Positions 32,715 to 45,635 are shown, counted from the stretch's first letter. The stretch is DNA of 64,000 bases from Batkoa obscura (GCA_030770535.1 JASVEC010000015.1:620001-684000); one strand, 5' to 3'. Program-made: numbers and translations. The notes: a model not told the origin generated them from the sequence alone.

Positions 32715-33857
32715 TTATTTTAATAACCAAGATTCAACAATAACATCTTGACCAGTTTTAATATTACCTATATAAAATTAACTATCTATCTATATAATAG
32801 CAATCACCAATTACCATGAGAAAGCGGAATACCACTGATTCCAAAAAAGCTTTTATATTTATTAATATTTTTAAAAGTCCTACGATATTTTGATAATGTT
32901 TTTGAAGGTTCTAATGAATGTTTAATACCAGTATCTGGATTGACATTGGGCAAAGAACAACGTTCACATGGAATATCACAATGTATTTTAATATTATTGT
33001 CAATACTAATTAATGAGAACTCATCTTCTTTATTTGCTGAAGTTACCCCTTTAATTAATATATTTGGTCTGAAATTACGATAATCTACGTTTATGCCGCT
33101 ATCTTTAGGCAACTGATCTTTTAATTCAAAAACCGATTCTTCACTTATAATTAATAATGGGAAACAATCCACAAAAGAAGTCTTAGAAAGTTAAATATTA
33201 AACTAATAATTTTTAATTAAGTACTTTATAGTTACCTCACTGTTTACATCTGATAAGCCTGATTTTTGTAAATAAAAATCAATTACTGGACGTGGCTTAC
33301 TTCCTTTTCTAACTAAAGAAACAGGCTCATTTAAATAAGTTGAAAACCAAGTATTTGCTTTCTCATTCAATCTATACCCTTGAATATCTTTGCTTTCCCA
33401 TAAATCTAAACTTACTTCTTCACCCTCTTTTGGTTCACTTTTAATATATTTAGTATATTTATTACATCATTTATAATTTTTATATCAATTACTGGTCGTC
33501 ATCAAGGTCAATCAATAACTCGTTGTCTTTGTTTTCCAAAGTTATTACTTTGAGATATTGTTTATTATCTCTTTTAATAAAGGAGGGATGAATAGTAACT
33601 AACTAACAACATTGAGTTAACTTTATTGCTAATAGTTAATAATATTTACTTTTGGATGTGTTCTTGCAGTAATAATTTTATCTTCATTATCAATTATAGT
33701 AAATAAACGATCATATTGTAAACCACCTAATAAAATGAATTATATTTTACTATATTTTTATTTATATATTATTACTTTTTATCAAATTGGCTTCTTCTAC
33801 TTCAATACCAGCACAGGATTTAATAGGATAAATAATTAATTTAGAGATAGTTATCAT
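32715..33857 (-). CDS. MOSC-domain protein 2 (mARC-like)
   Basis: Same six-exon layout as MOSC-1, from ATG at 33857 to TAA at 32715. The protein has YPIKSCAGIEVEE, YRNFRPNILIKGV and the Moco cysteine region DIPCERCSLPNVNPDTG. It ends NIKTGQDVIVES. It is a tandem duplicate of MOSC-1 with large stretches of near-identity that include introns. The start of exon 5 reads TSFVDCFPLL where MOSC-1 has TSFADGFPLL. The gene looks intact. Confidence 0.83.
33236..33724 (-). repeat. Near-identical block shared by MOSC-2 and MOSC-1
   Basis: Partner of 31633-32121. The offset between the two genes is about 1,603 bp. Confidence 0.85.
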
Positions 33858-34951
33858 TTTAAGTTTAAGCTATTTTGTTTTTAGTCCTTTTTGTTATTTA
33901 TATATACTTTTAGAGAATAAATGCATTTTGTTATCTTTCATTTTATTCATAAAGTATGAAATTCGATTTATTTGACATTATTTAAAAGTTAAGATGTATT
34001 TGTTTATTTCCTTAGCACCAAATCACTTTAAAGTTATTTAATAACAAATTTTCAATTAAATCATAGCAAATATTATCAATAAATTACATAATAAACTGGT
34101 ATTTTATATCACTTAAATTGATGTTTTTCTTTCTTTTAATTATATACTTTATTTGTACCTTACACTTTTATTTTTTATCAAAAAAAGCGAATATATTCCA
34201 TATATATAACATTTAAAAAACAAAGATTACTAATGTTTAGTAATAATTTATTTGAAATTTCAAAAGGTTGTTTTATGAACTTTAAACCGGTTCTTTTTTG
34301 AGCAAGACTTAATACTAATGTTTTGTCCAACCTTAAGATTAATTATATAAAAACAGTTAAAATATACAACAAAATTTAAATCAATCTTATTTATCATAAG
34401 AAAAGAGATAACACTAACTCCAAACAAAGATATATATTAACGATGTTTTGAAAACCTCAATAATATTTGAACATAATTTTGGTAGGTTCTTGTTCATGTA
34501 TAATACCGGCATCTAGATTAACATTAAGATAAGGACAATGACCATATGAAATATCAGTATGTAGTTTTATATTATAATCAATATATACTACTAAAAATTG
34601 CCTTGTTTATGTGGTTTATCAACTCCTTTAATCACTACGTTTAGTTGAAAACTATGATAATCTGTATCCATGTCTTTATTTTCTTTATGTAATTTATCTT
34701 GTAAATCCTTTACATACTCTTCGTTTGACATTAATATCGAGTATTTACTAGAAAAAGCGATCCGAATCTATTAATATAATAATATTAATAATATATATGT
34801 GTCTTATTGAATAAAAGCATTTTTATGTATCTGTTTATCAAAGTTGGTACATTTAATTAGACGAAATTTTTCTCCTCTCACAACTAAACTCAACTTTATC
34901 CCCAAGTATTTTGAAAACTAATTAATAACCTCATTTTGCTTATTTATATTG

Positions 34952-35062
34952 ATATGTGGGAATGTTTTTTTTTATTTCATTATTTTTTCCATTTTTTAAG
35001 CGCTATTTGAGTGGAAAATTTATTAGTAAAGCCCTTAAGTACAAAAATACATCCCCATATAT
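34952..35062 (-). mobile_element. MITE-like element, copy 11
   Basis: ATATGTGGGAATGTTTTTTT at the left and ATACATCCCCATATA at the right. Inserted in the decayed MOSC gene. Confidence 0.85.
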
Positions 35063-35215
35063 TTAAAGATACGTATAAGCCTATATAAATCTCTTCACCA
35101 TATTCACTGTATAGAATGTATTGCTATTATATCATTGTACTATACAATTTTTACGTTATGTTTGAATCCAAAATAGTAAACTATCTTTACTATCTTTGGT
35201 AAATTCTTTAATTAA

Positions 35216-35315
35216 TATATAGGGATGTATTTTTTTAAGAATTTTACTAACAATCTTTCCACTCAAATAGTGCTTAAAAAAATGGAAAGTAATGAAATCA
35301 AAACATCCCCATATT
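35216..35315 (+). mobile_element. MITE-like element, copy 12
   Basis: ATATAGGGATGTATTTTTTT at the left and AAAACATCCCCATAT at the right. Inserted in the decayed MOSC gene, in the opposite orientation to copy 11. Confidence 0.85.
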
Positions 35316-36602
35316 GTTATCATCTTTAGTTAATTTGGGTAATGTCCACATAAATTATCATTTAAGAAATTGAATAATATTCATCATATTAGTATTACTT
35401 CAGATAATCAACAGCTAATACAATATTCTTATTCCCGTCAATTAGAATATATAACTTATCATACCTGATACCAACTACAATAATTTTAGTTAATAGTTAT
35501 TATACATTCATATACAAAGGCACCCGTCTAATGTTTACCTTTTGCACTTCAATCTCATATACTTGTATACTTCATCAATACAAAATTTGATGGGATAAAT
35601 ACTAAGTTTTGAATCTTTAGTCATTTAAATTGAAACATAATTTCAGTATGATGTATAGATTGTTTTACTAAAACAAATGGTAATTATAACTTCCTTCAAA
35701 AAAAAATTTATAAGGCTTAAAGCACAACATTATGATCTTAATAAAGCTTAATGCAAGTTCTATTACTAAACATTTTGAAACTAGAAATATTTTTTTCAAA
35801 TATCAAAATCTGGACAAATAGTTATAAAAATTAGAAAAAATTAAAATATAAAATCTACAGCTTAATTTAGTTTTAAAACTCCACTATTCTACTAATTTCA
35901 ATTTTATCAAAAAAACGAGAGTTTCCTTAGCACATACGCTTAAATTCGAACTTTGCAATCAATTAAAATTGGAGAGTAGTTGAATCTTAACTTAATCCAT
36001 TTCTTCAAACTCATGCTTTATTAAGCTTATAATAAACTTAAATATAACTAGCATACATTAAATTATTAGTACTTTTATATGGTTTAAAATTTAATATAAT
36101 AAGTTTTATATTGTATTAGAATGTAAAATATAAAAACTCCTATTGCTCAATAGTTTAACAAAAATGTTGTAAAAAGTTGGATGTGGATGCTTTTTCAACA
36201 ACTATTGATTCTTCGAGAGTTTACGCTTCAGAAAAAGCGATAAAATAATACTACAAAAAAGACGCTCGTATACGTAATAATTTGACTTGACTTTCGATTA
36301 CTGTCAAGGTCTTATTACATTGTAAAAGAGAGTTTTTGACATAGATCTTTAAAAAAATCCTATCTTTTTTATTACATCTTAGATTAGATTAGTTTGAGTA
36401 TCAAGTAAAGGAATTCTAAAGAATATATTCATAGAAGCTTTTCCATCTCATTTCCTTGCTCGTTTTTTATATAGCTTTATTATGAGTTGAGTTATTTAGC
36501 TTTAACCCAAACTATAGGCACCTCGGTTTTTAACACCTGGTATCAAAAACTTAAGTTAATTCAAAAATTAGAACTCTAAATCGAATTTGAACCAGAAAAA
36601 AT

Positions 36603-36700
36603 AATTTGGGGATGTTTTTTTTGATTTCATTACTTTTCCATTTTTTAAGCGCTATCTAAATCGAAAAATTCTTAGTAAAATTCTTAAACATAAATATAAG
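36603..36700 (-). mobile_element. MITE-like element, copy 13
   Basis: Starts AATTTGGGGATGTTTTTTTT, with the interior CCATTTTTTAAGCGCTATC. The right TIR is truncated where the next copy begins. Confidence 0.75.
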
Positions 36701-36799
36701 GGACTGCTTTTTTTAGTTTCATTATTTTTCCATTTTTTAAGCGCTACTTGAGTGGAAAGATGTAATAAAATTCTTAAACAAAAAAATACACCCCCATAT
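36696..36799 (-). mobile_element. MITE-like element, copy 14
   Basis: Starts ATAAGGGACTGC and ends AATACACCCCCATAT. It abuts copy 13 in the same orientation, another end-to-end pair. Confidence 0.8.
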
Positions 36800-36986
36800 C
36801 CTCATTTGTTTTATACTTCTACTTAATGGCATTGCTATTTTTCCTCAGATTAAACTGAATTTTGTATTTACTAATAAACCACGATGATTTAGTTATTGAA
36901 TTTTGAAGAAATTGATATTGGCTTCCAATCCAGAATTCGTATTGAAAAGCTTTTGCTTTGATCTTATCAGCTTTGTATAAATATAT

Positions 36987-37089
36987 ATATGGGGATATAT
37001 TTTTTGTTCAAGAATTTTACTAGTAAGTTTATCTACCTTAAATAGCATTTAAGAAATGGAAAAAGCAATGAAAAAAGACACCCCCATGT
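36987..37089 (+). mobile_element. MITE-like element, copy 15
   Basis: ATATGGGGATATATTTTTTG at the left and GACACCCCCATG at the right, upstream of the decayed P450. Confidence 0.8.
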
Positions 37090-37239
37090 TTTTTGGACAA
37101 AGCCCATGTCAACTTAAAATTCATTAATTCATAAAACCAATAGAAATAGTAGACGATATATAAATATATAAAATATCGACATTTGATGATATCTGATTAT
37201 ATGATAATTAAAGAAGTTGCAATGCATACTCTTGTTTTT

Positions 37240-38516
37240 TATAAGAACCTAATAAACTAGGTTGATTTTGGAGAATCAAGGTACAAACTCTTTGGTAAAT
37301 TAAATATTGTTTTATCAAATAAAGTAAATCGAGATATCATTGTAGAACAGTTAACCCAGCTTTTAAAAAGTCTTTGGATATAAAAGTTCTTACTAAAAGT
37401 GAGTATGAACTTATTGATAAAATCGAATCTTAAAATAGACTGCCTCCAGATATAGATAATATGCTGCAGCAACTGGCTCTAAATGTTTTAGGTTGTGGGA
37501 TATTTAGCTATGACTCTTTTGCTCTAAAAAATAGTTGAAAAGATGAAAGTTTACTTTATTATAAAGAAACTATATTTGGCACTTTTAATCTCATTTTCTT
37601 TACATTCTCTTTCCCTAGTCCCTTTGTATCCAAGTTTATAGACTCGCATAAGCATGGTTATCAGGAAGGGCAACATTTTAAAGTTTTCTTAGAAGGAATT
37701 ATAAATGTTAAACGAAAGGAAGTTAAGTCTGGTCTAGTAGAAGATGATATTGTTTCTTTGGTGATTCGTGATCCCATAGAAAATGATGTAAATGATTTAA
37801 CTAACAAAGAGACTTTAAATGACCTGACTGTTCTTTTTGTTTCTGGTCAGGCACCACTGTTAGCACACTTAACTCAACACCATGTTGTTTAGCTAAACAT
37901 CAAATAAACAATATTTTTTCTAAATTATATAAATATTTGGTTTTTTTAAGATATTCAGAATAAAGCTCACCAAGAAGCCTTAAACATTTTAGAAGATTCA
38001 AGTGAAATTAAAGCTCCAGCTAATTATCAACAAAAAAGTCAGAGTACATTAACTGTGTCATTAAAGAGAGTATCCATATATCTTTAGTTGTAATTTTAGT
38101 AAGGGAATATGCTCTTAAAAACGTAACTTTAAGTGATGGTACATAAGTTAAAAAGGGGAATATGGTTACATTGCCTATATGCTTTCATGACCAAAACCCC
38201 AGGTATTTTCCAAAGCCCAAAAAATTTAATCTGGATATATTTAGAGACCCTCGCACCGTTAAATCAACTGTGCAGGTACCATTTGGCATTAGAATAAGAA
38301 CATGTATGATTTTAAATTTTAGTATAAATATATAAATATTAATTGAGTTTCTAGGCATTATATTAAGCTTTTCTTTAATTGAACAAAGAGTCATACCCTT
38401 AATGTTATTACAAAAACATACTATCTAACTTGGTCTTAATTGTAAACAATGGGAAACTCCTAAGTTTAATTTCGGTAGTTTTTTGGATATAGCTGGTGTA
38501 GATATGGCTTTTTAAT
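37240..38516 (+). pseudogene. Decayed cytochrome P450
   Basis: Plus-strand fragments in shifting frames keep the P450 order: YKLFGKLNIVLSNKVNRD, LQQLALNVLGCGIFSYDSF, an I-helix-like piece LNDLTVLFVSGQAPLLAHLT (canonical A-G-x-E/D-T replaced), HDQNPRYFPKPKKFNLDIF (canonical xP..F.P.+F), then VQVPFGIRIRTCM, a remnant of the haem-cysteine loop F-G-x-G-x-R-x-C-x-G. Numerous in-frame stops and frame changes, plus loss of canonical residues (FGIR for FGxG), mark it as a pseudogene. P450s are haem monooxygenases, usually bound to the ER. It lies between the decayed MOSC and MOSC-4, so this region carries two dead genes. Confidence 0.75.
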
Positions 38517-38815
38517 ATAAACTATCCATTTATCCTTAACATCTATCTAAATATACTGACTAAATTAAATAATATAAGTGTTTCCAAAAGTAAAAAGTCA
38601 AAGAAAAGTGAAATTGACTTTCGAAATAATTTTTTTAAACCATCAAAATCAACAAATTTATTCATAATTCCTTTCTTTTATCCTTATATTTTCTATTTTG
38701 ATTTTTATTATTTATACAGTATATAAATGTTTCCGTATATAACATTTACTAAAAGTTACCAATATTTAAAAATATTTTATTTAAAGCTTCAAGATACTAT
38801 TTTATAAAACCTAAA

Positions 38816-39973
38816 TCAGTCCTTTTTTGACCAAGATTCAACGTTAATATCTTGCCCGATTTTAAGATTACCTATAGAAATTAATCGAATATATATTTTC
38901 AATAGTTTATTATTTACCATAGGACAATGGGATAGCATTAATTCCAAAGAAGGATCTATATTTGTTGATATTCTTAAAAGTTCGACGATATGTGGACAGT
39001 GTCTTTGAGGGTTCCAACGTATGCTTAATACCAGTATCTGGATTAACATTAGGGAATGGACAACGGGCACATGGAAGATCAAAATATAATTTTATATCAT
39101 TATTAACATTTGCTACTAAAAAATCATCCTCTTTATGTGGTTCATTGACTCCTTTAATTACTATGTTTGGTCGAAAATTTCGATAGTCTACATTCACATC
39201 TTTATTCTCTTCACGTAATTTCTCCTGTAATTCTTTTACAGATTCTTCACTTAACATTAATATTGGGTATCTGTTAGAAAAAGCGATCTGAATATATTAA
39301 TGGTTTGTATTTGTATTATAATTTTATCACAAATATAATAATATACTTACCTCTGTAGGAGTATTCTTAAATTCTTCCTTATCAAAGTTGACATAATCAA
39401 CTGGACGGACCTTGTCTCCCTTAATGATTAGCTTAACTTTCATACCTAAATTTCTTGAAAACCAGTCATCGATTTTGTCATTTAATTTATATCCATGAAT
39501 ATTTTTAGCCTCGTAAAAATCTAAATAAATCTCGTCACCATATTCACTATTTAAATAGGTATTATATATCGTCAATTTTTAACTTTTACATCATAATTTA
39601 TTTACTTCGTGTTTGGGTCTAAAATGATACTATTATTTTCATCGTCTTTCACATATACTTTAATTAAAGTATGATCGTTATCTTCAATCAACTTAGGTTT
39701 TATGCTGTATAACTTAAACTATTAATGAATTGGATATCCAAGTTACATTATTTTTTACTTTTGGATATTCAGTAGCTCTAATTATGGTATTATTCTCGTC
39801 AATTATTGTATATAATCTATCAAACTTAAGGCCATCTAATTAATCATTTTTAATATACTTTCATATTTGGCAACTATTCTTCAATTCTTACGCTTGTCTA
39901 ATTCAATCTCATCTATTTCAAGTCCAGCACATGATTTAATAGGGTAAACAATAAGTTTGGTAATCTCAATCAT
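38816..39973 (-). CDS. MOSC-domain protein 4 (mARC-like)
   Basis: ATG at 39973, stop at 38816, about six exons in the same arrangement as MOSC-1. It has TKLIVYPIKSCAGLEIDEIE at the N-terminus, then DRLYTIIDENNTIIRATEY, a linker exon with HGYKLNDKIDDWFSRN, the MLSEESVKELQEKL and VDYRNFRPNIVIKGVNEPH blocks, the Moco cysteine region DLPCARCPFPNVNPDTG, and the end NLKIGQDINVESW. It is more diverged from MOSC-1 and -2 than they are from each other and shows no conversion block. It looks intact, but the exon 3 borders are less certain than in MOSC-1. Confidence 0.78.
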
Positions 39974-40942
39974 TTTAATTGTAAGATTTAAATTTAAATA
40001 TTTTACACAAAAATAAAAGTAAAATTAAAAATCGATACTGTTTCCTTTATATACTCTTTTAAAAGCTCAAAGCATGACATAATTCAATTAAGGTTTATCA
40101 TAAATTACCTATTTAAGGAGTTTGAAACTGCGGTAAATTCTGATTCAATATTCAACAGAAGGTGACTGGATATTTTTATGCAAAATATTATCATTTAACT
40201 ATTTTAAACCATTTTCCATTACTAATATTATATTATATTAGTAATTCTTCAACCTTATTTATAGTTTAAAAAGTATGCACTACTTTGTACCAAAGGTACA
40301 AAAATAGTTTTATTGCTATTTGGTAGTTTAATCAATAAAATAATGTTATATTGACAAATCAAATTTTAATTTATTAATTTGCCCATTAAATAAGTATTTG
40401 CCAATGCAAGAATTAGAAAAATAAAATTCTATATTTACTTTTTTACAATATACCTTAAGCTTTTATGTATATCAATTTTTTATTATATTATTGATACGAT
40501 GATATTATGTTAAAGATATTTGATTTTAAAATTAAGCTAGGACAAACTAGTAACAGAAACTTTACAAAAAAATCATTGTTCTAAAAAAATACTCGACTAT
40601 TTTAAAGTTACTATCAATCAAAATAACCTAAAAAGGTGCTAAAATAGTATATCACAGTTTATTTTCGACTTAAGTGCTTTATTAACTTTGTAAAAAACAG
40701 TATGCGTTAAGTTCATATTATGAACAAATATAGTAAATTAGGATAAAACATTTGAAAATAAACTCTGATTACACTACAATGATCAATTAATTAATCTTTA
40801 GCTTGTAAAAATAAATCTTAAACTTTAACTTCAATAAAACTAAAGTTATATCATAATGACCACTTTTTATATTAAAAGGTGGTAAATGTATGGGGTATTT
40901 AAATAGGAGAATAGTAGTAAAAAACAAAATAAAATTTAAAAC
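39974..40942. other. AT-rich divergent spacer
   Basis: Between the divergent starts of MOSC-4 and TOK-D. A TATA-like GTATTTAAATAG at 40895 lies about 45 bp before the TOK-D ATG. No other feature is seen. Confidence 0.5.
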
Positions 40943-42986
40943 ATGTTAAATAAATTCAAAAATAAAAAGGCCCATGATAACAAAGAAAATCAAGAAATAA
41001 AGCATCCAGAATTGAGGTATCTACCAACTTTAGTAGGCATAATAACCCCACTTTCACTCATACTTACAATACCACCATTAAGAGGTAATTGGGTAAATAC
41101 GGAAAACTTAAGCGTTGATTATTATCACGATTTTAAAGGTAAATCATGATAATAACACTAGTATCAATTGGTTTATTTATTTTATTAGCTGATGTCGCTT
41201 GCTTATCATTAGCTTTTATATTTCAAGTAATAGGCACAATTGCACTGTTATTTCGATTTTGGGAGAAAAAGATTCGAATCAATACATTATTAACAGTAAT
41301 ATTCTTAACTTTACATGGTAAATATAATGTATATCATACAATAAATACCACTAATCAACTTTATTTAGTCTTATTCATAATAGCTTCGATAGTAATATAT
41401 TATGAAAGATGGCAAATGTATTATTATAAATTAATACTTAATTTAATTGGCATATCTATATCAGCAATATCGATATTACTTTTAATAATAGATTATTTTA
41501 AAAGCAATTATTTAATAAACAAGAATAGTGGAATAGTAAATAAACAAAGAATGTTAATAATTTATTTTATATTAAACACTGTCTGGGGTAAAATCGGTAC
41601 CATCATATTTTGTATCCTTGAAGACTGGGAGTTTGTGGATGGGCTTTATTTCGTATTGTGTAAGTTACGGAATGACCTCAATCCAAATCTTTACTTATTG
41701 TTTTCTATTTTGTATAGTAACGAATGCAACTATAGGGTTCGGAGATATTACACCTAACAACCGAAGTTCACAACTATTCTTGTTTTTTTATGCATTTATT
41801 GGAATTATATTTATGGGTCTTTTTATTAACTCAATAAGAATAGTACTACTTGGAGAGATAGAAAACAAATTTTTTAAAAAACTGAAAGAGGTTGAAAAGA
41901 GCACCAAAGAACGTATCAATGAAAGTGAAAATGAAAGCGATGAAAATGAAAGCGATGAAAATGAAAGCGATGAAAATGAAAGTGATGAAAGTGAAAATGC
42001 GATAAAAAATAATCAAAATAGCAGCGATAATGCAATAGGTAGTAGCCAAAATGATAACATAAATACAAGGATCAAAAATCAAACAGAAAGTGGTGTCGTC
42101 AATCTATTAAATTTCAATTTTGACTATAAGAATGCTAGTTCTATTCGAAAAAAACAACGTGAGTTAGCTCATAAAGAAAAGTCAGCTATTATAAGGCGCC
42201 AGTTTTTTTTTGCTGTTATTTATTTATTGTTGTTTTGGTAAAGACTATAATGTTATAAACTAAACCTAAAGTTAAAACTAATTGATTTGAGTTTATAGGT
42301 TTTTGGGTGGGGTTATTTTTATGTATTCAGAAGATTGGTCTTACTTTGATGCCATTAACTTTTGTTTTATTTCATTTACAACAATTGGGTATGGGAATAT
42401 TACACCTACGACATTCCACGGTAAAATCATATTTATTGGCTATGCTATATTGGGTTTAGTAGCAGCAACCTATTTGATATCCGTTGGTACTCAATTGGGA
42501 GCCTTTACCATGCATAGGAAAATAGAAAATGTCCATGCTGATTATAAAATGGAATTACATCATAATAGGTTTAATCACAAAAGAAAACAATTAATAAAAG
42601 AGTTTGAAAGAGAAATTGTGACTGATTATGATAGTACAACAAATGGTGATAATAAGGATGAGTTGATATGTAATTTAGTAGCAATGAGTAAAATATATCA
42701 AAAACTAGTAGCTAATTTGATAGCAGATCATGATAGTGTGTTAACAAAAGAAATAACGGATAAGAAAGAGTTTGTGTATTTAGAAGAATATCATTATTTA
42801 TATTGCCATTTATTGAATCAAACGAGTAAAAAAATGGAATTGAATAAAAAGAAAAGGTTGAAAAAAAGTGAAAATAAAATTATTAGTAAGTTAGATTTTG
42901 ATTTCATGGACGATACTTTACATTCCAATGATAATAATCCAGAGAGTGGTTATATGGATCAGGCGGATAATGATTTAGTACCTTAA
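40943..42986 (+). CDS. Two-pore outward-rectifier K+ channel (TOK-D)
   Basis: Five exons (40943-41138, 41189-41317, 41369-41659, 41718-42237, 42299-42986) give 607 aa, the longest TOK here. The N-terminal signature KHPELRYLPTLVGIITPLS and four hydrophobic segments precede filter 1 (ATIGFGD). Filter 2 is TTIGYGN, with Asn where almost all K+ channels have Asp. The cytosolic linker between the two pore halves holds an acidic tandem of NESDE-type units (about 41925-41995), absent from the other copies. The C-terminal tail contains KHKRKQL-like basic and acidic blocks shared with E and F. Exon 2 is 129 nt in all six TOK genes. Confidence 0.9.
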
Positions 42987-44219
42987 TGAATGTTTAATTA
43001 ATAAAAAGAGTGCGTCTTTAGTTTTGATTTTGGTTTGATATCTATTTAAATTAATTTGATCACTATAGTTATATTCTATCAATGTCTTATTCAGATTTTT
43101 AGGCAATTATAAGTATCAAATCATTTTCAAAAAATACTTGATTACAAAAAATTACTTTTAGGTTAGTTTAAGTCAATATGCCAAGTTTGTCAATGATAAA
43201 TTAAGGTGGATTATTTTATAATCTAAAATGATTTAACAAATGAGGATGTATTTTTGGGTTTAAGAATTTTACTAACAATTTTCCCGCTCAAATAGAGCTT
43301 AAAAGATGAAAAAAGTGATGAAATCAAAAAAATACCCCCAAATATAAGATAAAAAAGCTAGAAGCATCCTTGGCAAGGTTTCCTTTATACTGGTATTTCT
43401 ATTTGAAATCAAACTATTGAGCTCTTATGAATAATGTTAATAATATAGTTTATATGTTTTTTTACACTATAATTTATCCCTGAATAGGGATAAGTCTCAA
43501 AAAAACTATCTACACTTTTCTTAGAAAGTAACTGTCTTCTGAAGTGATAACATAGCTGAACACTTGGAAATAGAAATTAAACATCAATCTTTTAACACCT
43601 CTAAAAAACACTTCATTATTAGAATGAAAAACATTAAAGTAGATTAAATGAATCAGCAAAAGTTACAAAAAACAATTAAAATAGTAAAAACTGTTAATAT
43701 TTACTTAGTTTTTTGTTCAAATAAGTTTATTTTTTATTGAAAAATTTGAAAATTTGAAAATTTGTCTAGAACTGTTTAGATTTACTCTTTCAAACCTTTA
43801 TAACTATCTAATTGGGGTTTTACTTCAGGGTAGTTGATTTATGAAAAAATTATATACCATGATTGACAAATAGTAACATAAATATTACAGTTCCTATAAG
43901 TAGCTATAAATACTTTTATCAAACCTAAGTTTATTAGAATAAAATCTATTAATATTATATTTATATCAAAGTACCTATAATTTAAGTTAATTTAGCTCCA
44001 AATCTTAAATTAAAAAGAGGTTCCAAGTTATTCAACAATTGCTACCCATTAAACAATAAAGTAAAATATATGCAATGAGCTAATAGTTCTAGTACTTTTT
44101 AATATGATTTAGCTTCATTCTTTAGACCTTTTTAGATTTGTTTTGAATAATATATATAAATATACATATGAGCATGAGATGAATTTTATTTTTAGTTTAA
44201 AATATAACAAAGTACAGAA
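42987..44219. other. AT-rich spacer
   Basis: It contains MITE-like copy 16 (43239-43345). TATA-like runs (AATATATATAAATATAC, near 44150) lie about 70 bp before the receptor start. No gene is seen. Confidence 0.5.
43239..43345 (+). mobile_element. MITE-like element, copy 16
   Basis: AATGAGGATGTATTTTTGGG at the left and AAAATACCCCCAAATAT at the right, with the family interior intact (TTTAAGAATTTTACTAAC). Confidence 0.8.
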
Positions 44220-45635
44220 ATGGATTTTGGTGGGGGATTGAGCATTGCCCTAAATGTGATATCTGCAGTTGCTAGTATAATAGTAATTACAATGATGGTA
44301 TTCGTATATGTAATCGATCGCCGTTTAATGGATCGTGTCTCTTTGAGATTTACTTTAGCTATTTCAATTGTTGATTTCCTAAAAGCAGTATCAATATTAA
44401 TATACATATTTGTTGACACCCCTGGAGTTGAATGTGTGCTATTGGCTTATTTAATACCTGTGTTTACATTATTATATATGTTCTTGACAATATGTATAGC
44501 ATTAAATTTACAGCTTACATTCGTCAATGGTTTGAGGTTCAATAGTAAATGGGAAAAGTGGTATTGGTGTGTTTCTATAGTCAGTGCATTTGGTATAATG
44601 GCGGTACCATTAGCTATGGATCAATTAGGCTTTGATGAAGATACCCTATACTGTACTTATAAAGATTCCCTTTCCCCCAACACACAAATATTTATATGGG
44701 CTACATATCATAGTTGGGTATTAGCTGGATGCTTTTATTGTACATTGATTGTTATTATAGTGATTTTTAATTTAAATCGCAAAGTTACAATCATAAACCG
44801 TATATGTGAACCAGAATACTACACTGATGAAAAAGGAAAAAGAGTTAATATCAATGAAAAAGTGCAAAAAAGCTTAAAAAGGTTAATAAGAAGAATGTAA
44901 TATTAAATTAATTTTTAATTTACAGCATACTAACAAAATATATAGATCATTATATTGCCTTATCCCCGTCTTAACCCAGATTGGATATGTTGCTTCTCAA
45001 ATTTACAGTTATCACAACCCTACCAGCCCACACGAAGTTCTAGTATGGTGGTCTTTTGTTGGAACTGGTAACTATAAAAATAATATATACTACATTCTGT
45101 ATTGACAATTATCAAATTAGATTCTCCAGGACTATTAAATCTTTTTGCATTTTTACTAGATCCTTCCTTGTTTGCTGCTATAAAATCAATAAGAAATATG
45201 CATTCAACACATTCAAGCACGACACTGAAAGAAGAAAATCCGCCGATTGAGTTAAAAATGCATAAGTCCTCGGTTTATTTAAATGTTGCAGATGATCCGC
45301 TTCCCCCTCCTGTTCCAGAAAAGGACGACCATATGAGTGATGTTAATCAAGAAAATCAAGTAGCTAGATCATTGGCATGTAGTATTCCAGAAGTCGATAT
45401 TAGTTTGGGAGAAATAAAGTATCCATCGACATCTGACAATAGTTTTCAATCCACGGCTATTCCTATGACACCTAATACCATCACTTCATTCACCCCTCTG
45501 GCAGATGACAGGTGGGAAGATGAATCTAGTACCCAATCTGAAGAAGACACAGACATGGTAAAAAATGATGAATCTGAGATTTTCCATGAATCTGATTCAG
45601 GTATTACGTTGGATCACTTCCTTAGAGGGCTTTGA
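44220..45635 (+). CDS. Seven-helix G-protein-coupled receptor-like protein
   Basis: Three exons (44220-44896, 44946-45067, 45121-45635) give 437 aa. Seven hydrophobic segments: IALNVISAVASIIVITMMVFVY, LRFTLAISIVDFLKAVSILIY, a Cys-containing loop then LLAYLIPVFTLLYMFLTICI, WYWCVSIVSAFGIMAVPL, WATYHSWVLAGCFYCTLIVI, LYCLIPVLTQIGYVAS and GLLNLFAFLLDPSLF. The short N-terminus and SLRFT..I...D helix-2 wording resemble fungal Git3/cAMP-receptor-like GPCRs for nutrients. The tail is long, Ser/Asp/Glu-rich and suited to phosphorylation. The acceptor of intron 1 follows a TACTAAC branch site at 44931-44937. Ligand unknown. Confidence 0.78.

Larger units (their letters stand above)
34315..35626 (-). pseudogene. 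Decayed MOSC gene carrying two MITE-like insertions
   Basis: Read on the minus strand, it still shows the gene order of MOSC: a start-like MTKDSKLSIYPIKF (about 35625), a stretch like the Moco-cysteine region with NPDTG-like remains near 34500-34540, and a YRNFRPN-like piece near 34640-34680. Frames are broken by many substitutions and small indels, and two element copies (34952-35062, 35216-35315) sit inside it. It is the third member of the local MOSC series and is closest to MOSC-4 in wording. Confidence 0.75.
35640..37200. other. AT-rich spacer with three element copies
   Basis: Between the decayed MOSC gene and the decayed P450. It carries MITE-like copies at 36603-36700, 36696-36799 and 36987-37089. 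No gene is recognised. The stretch before 37200 may include unrecognisable 5' remains of the P450. Confidence 0.5.
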
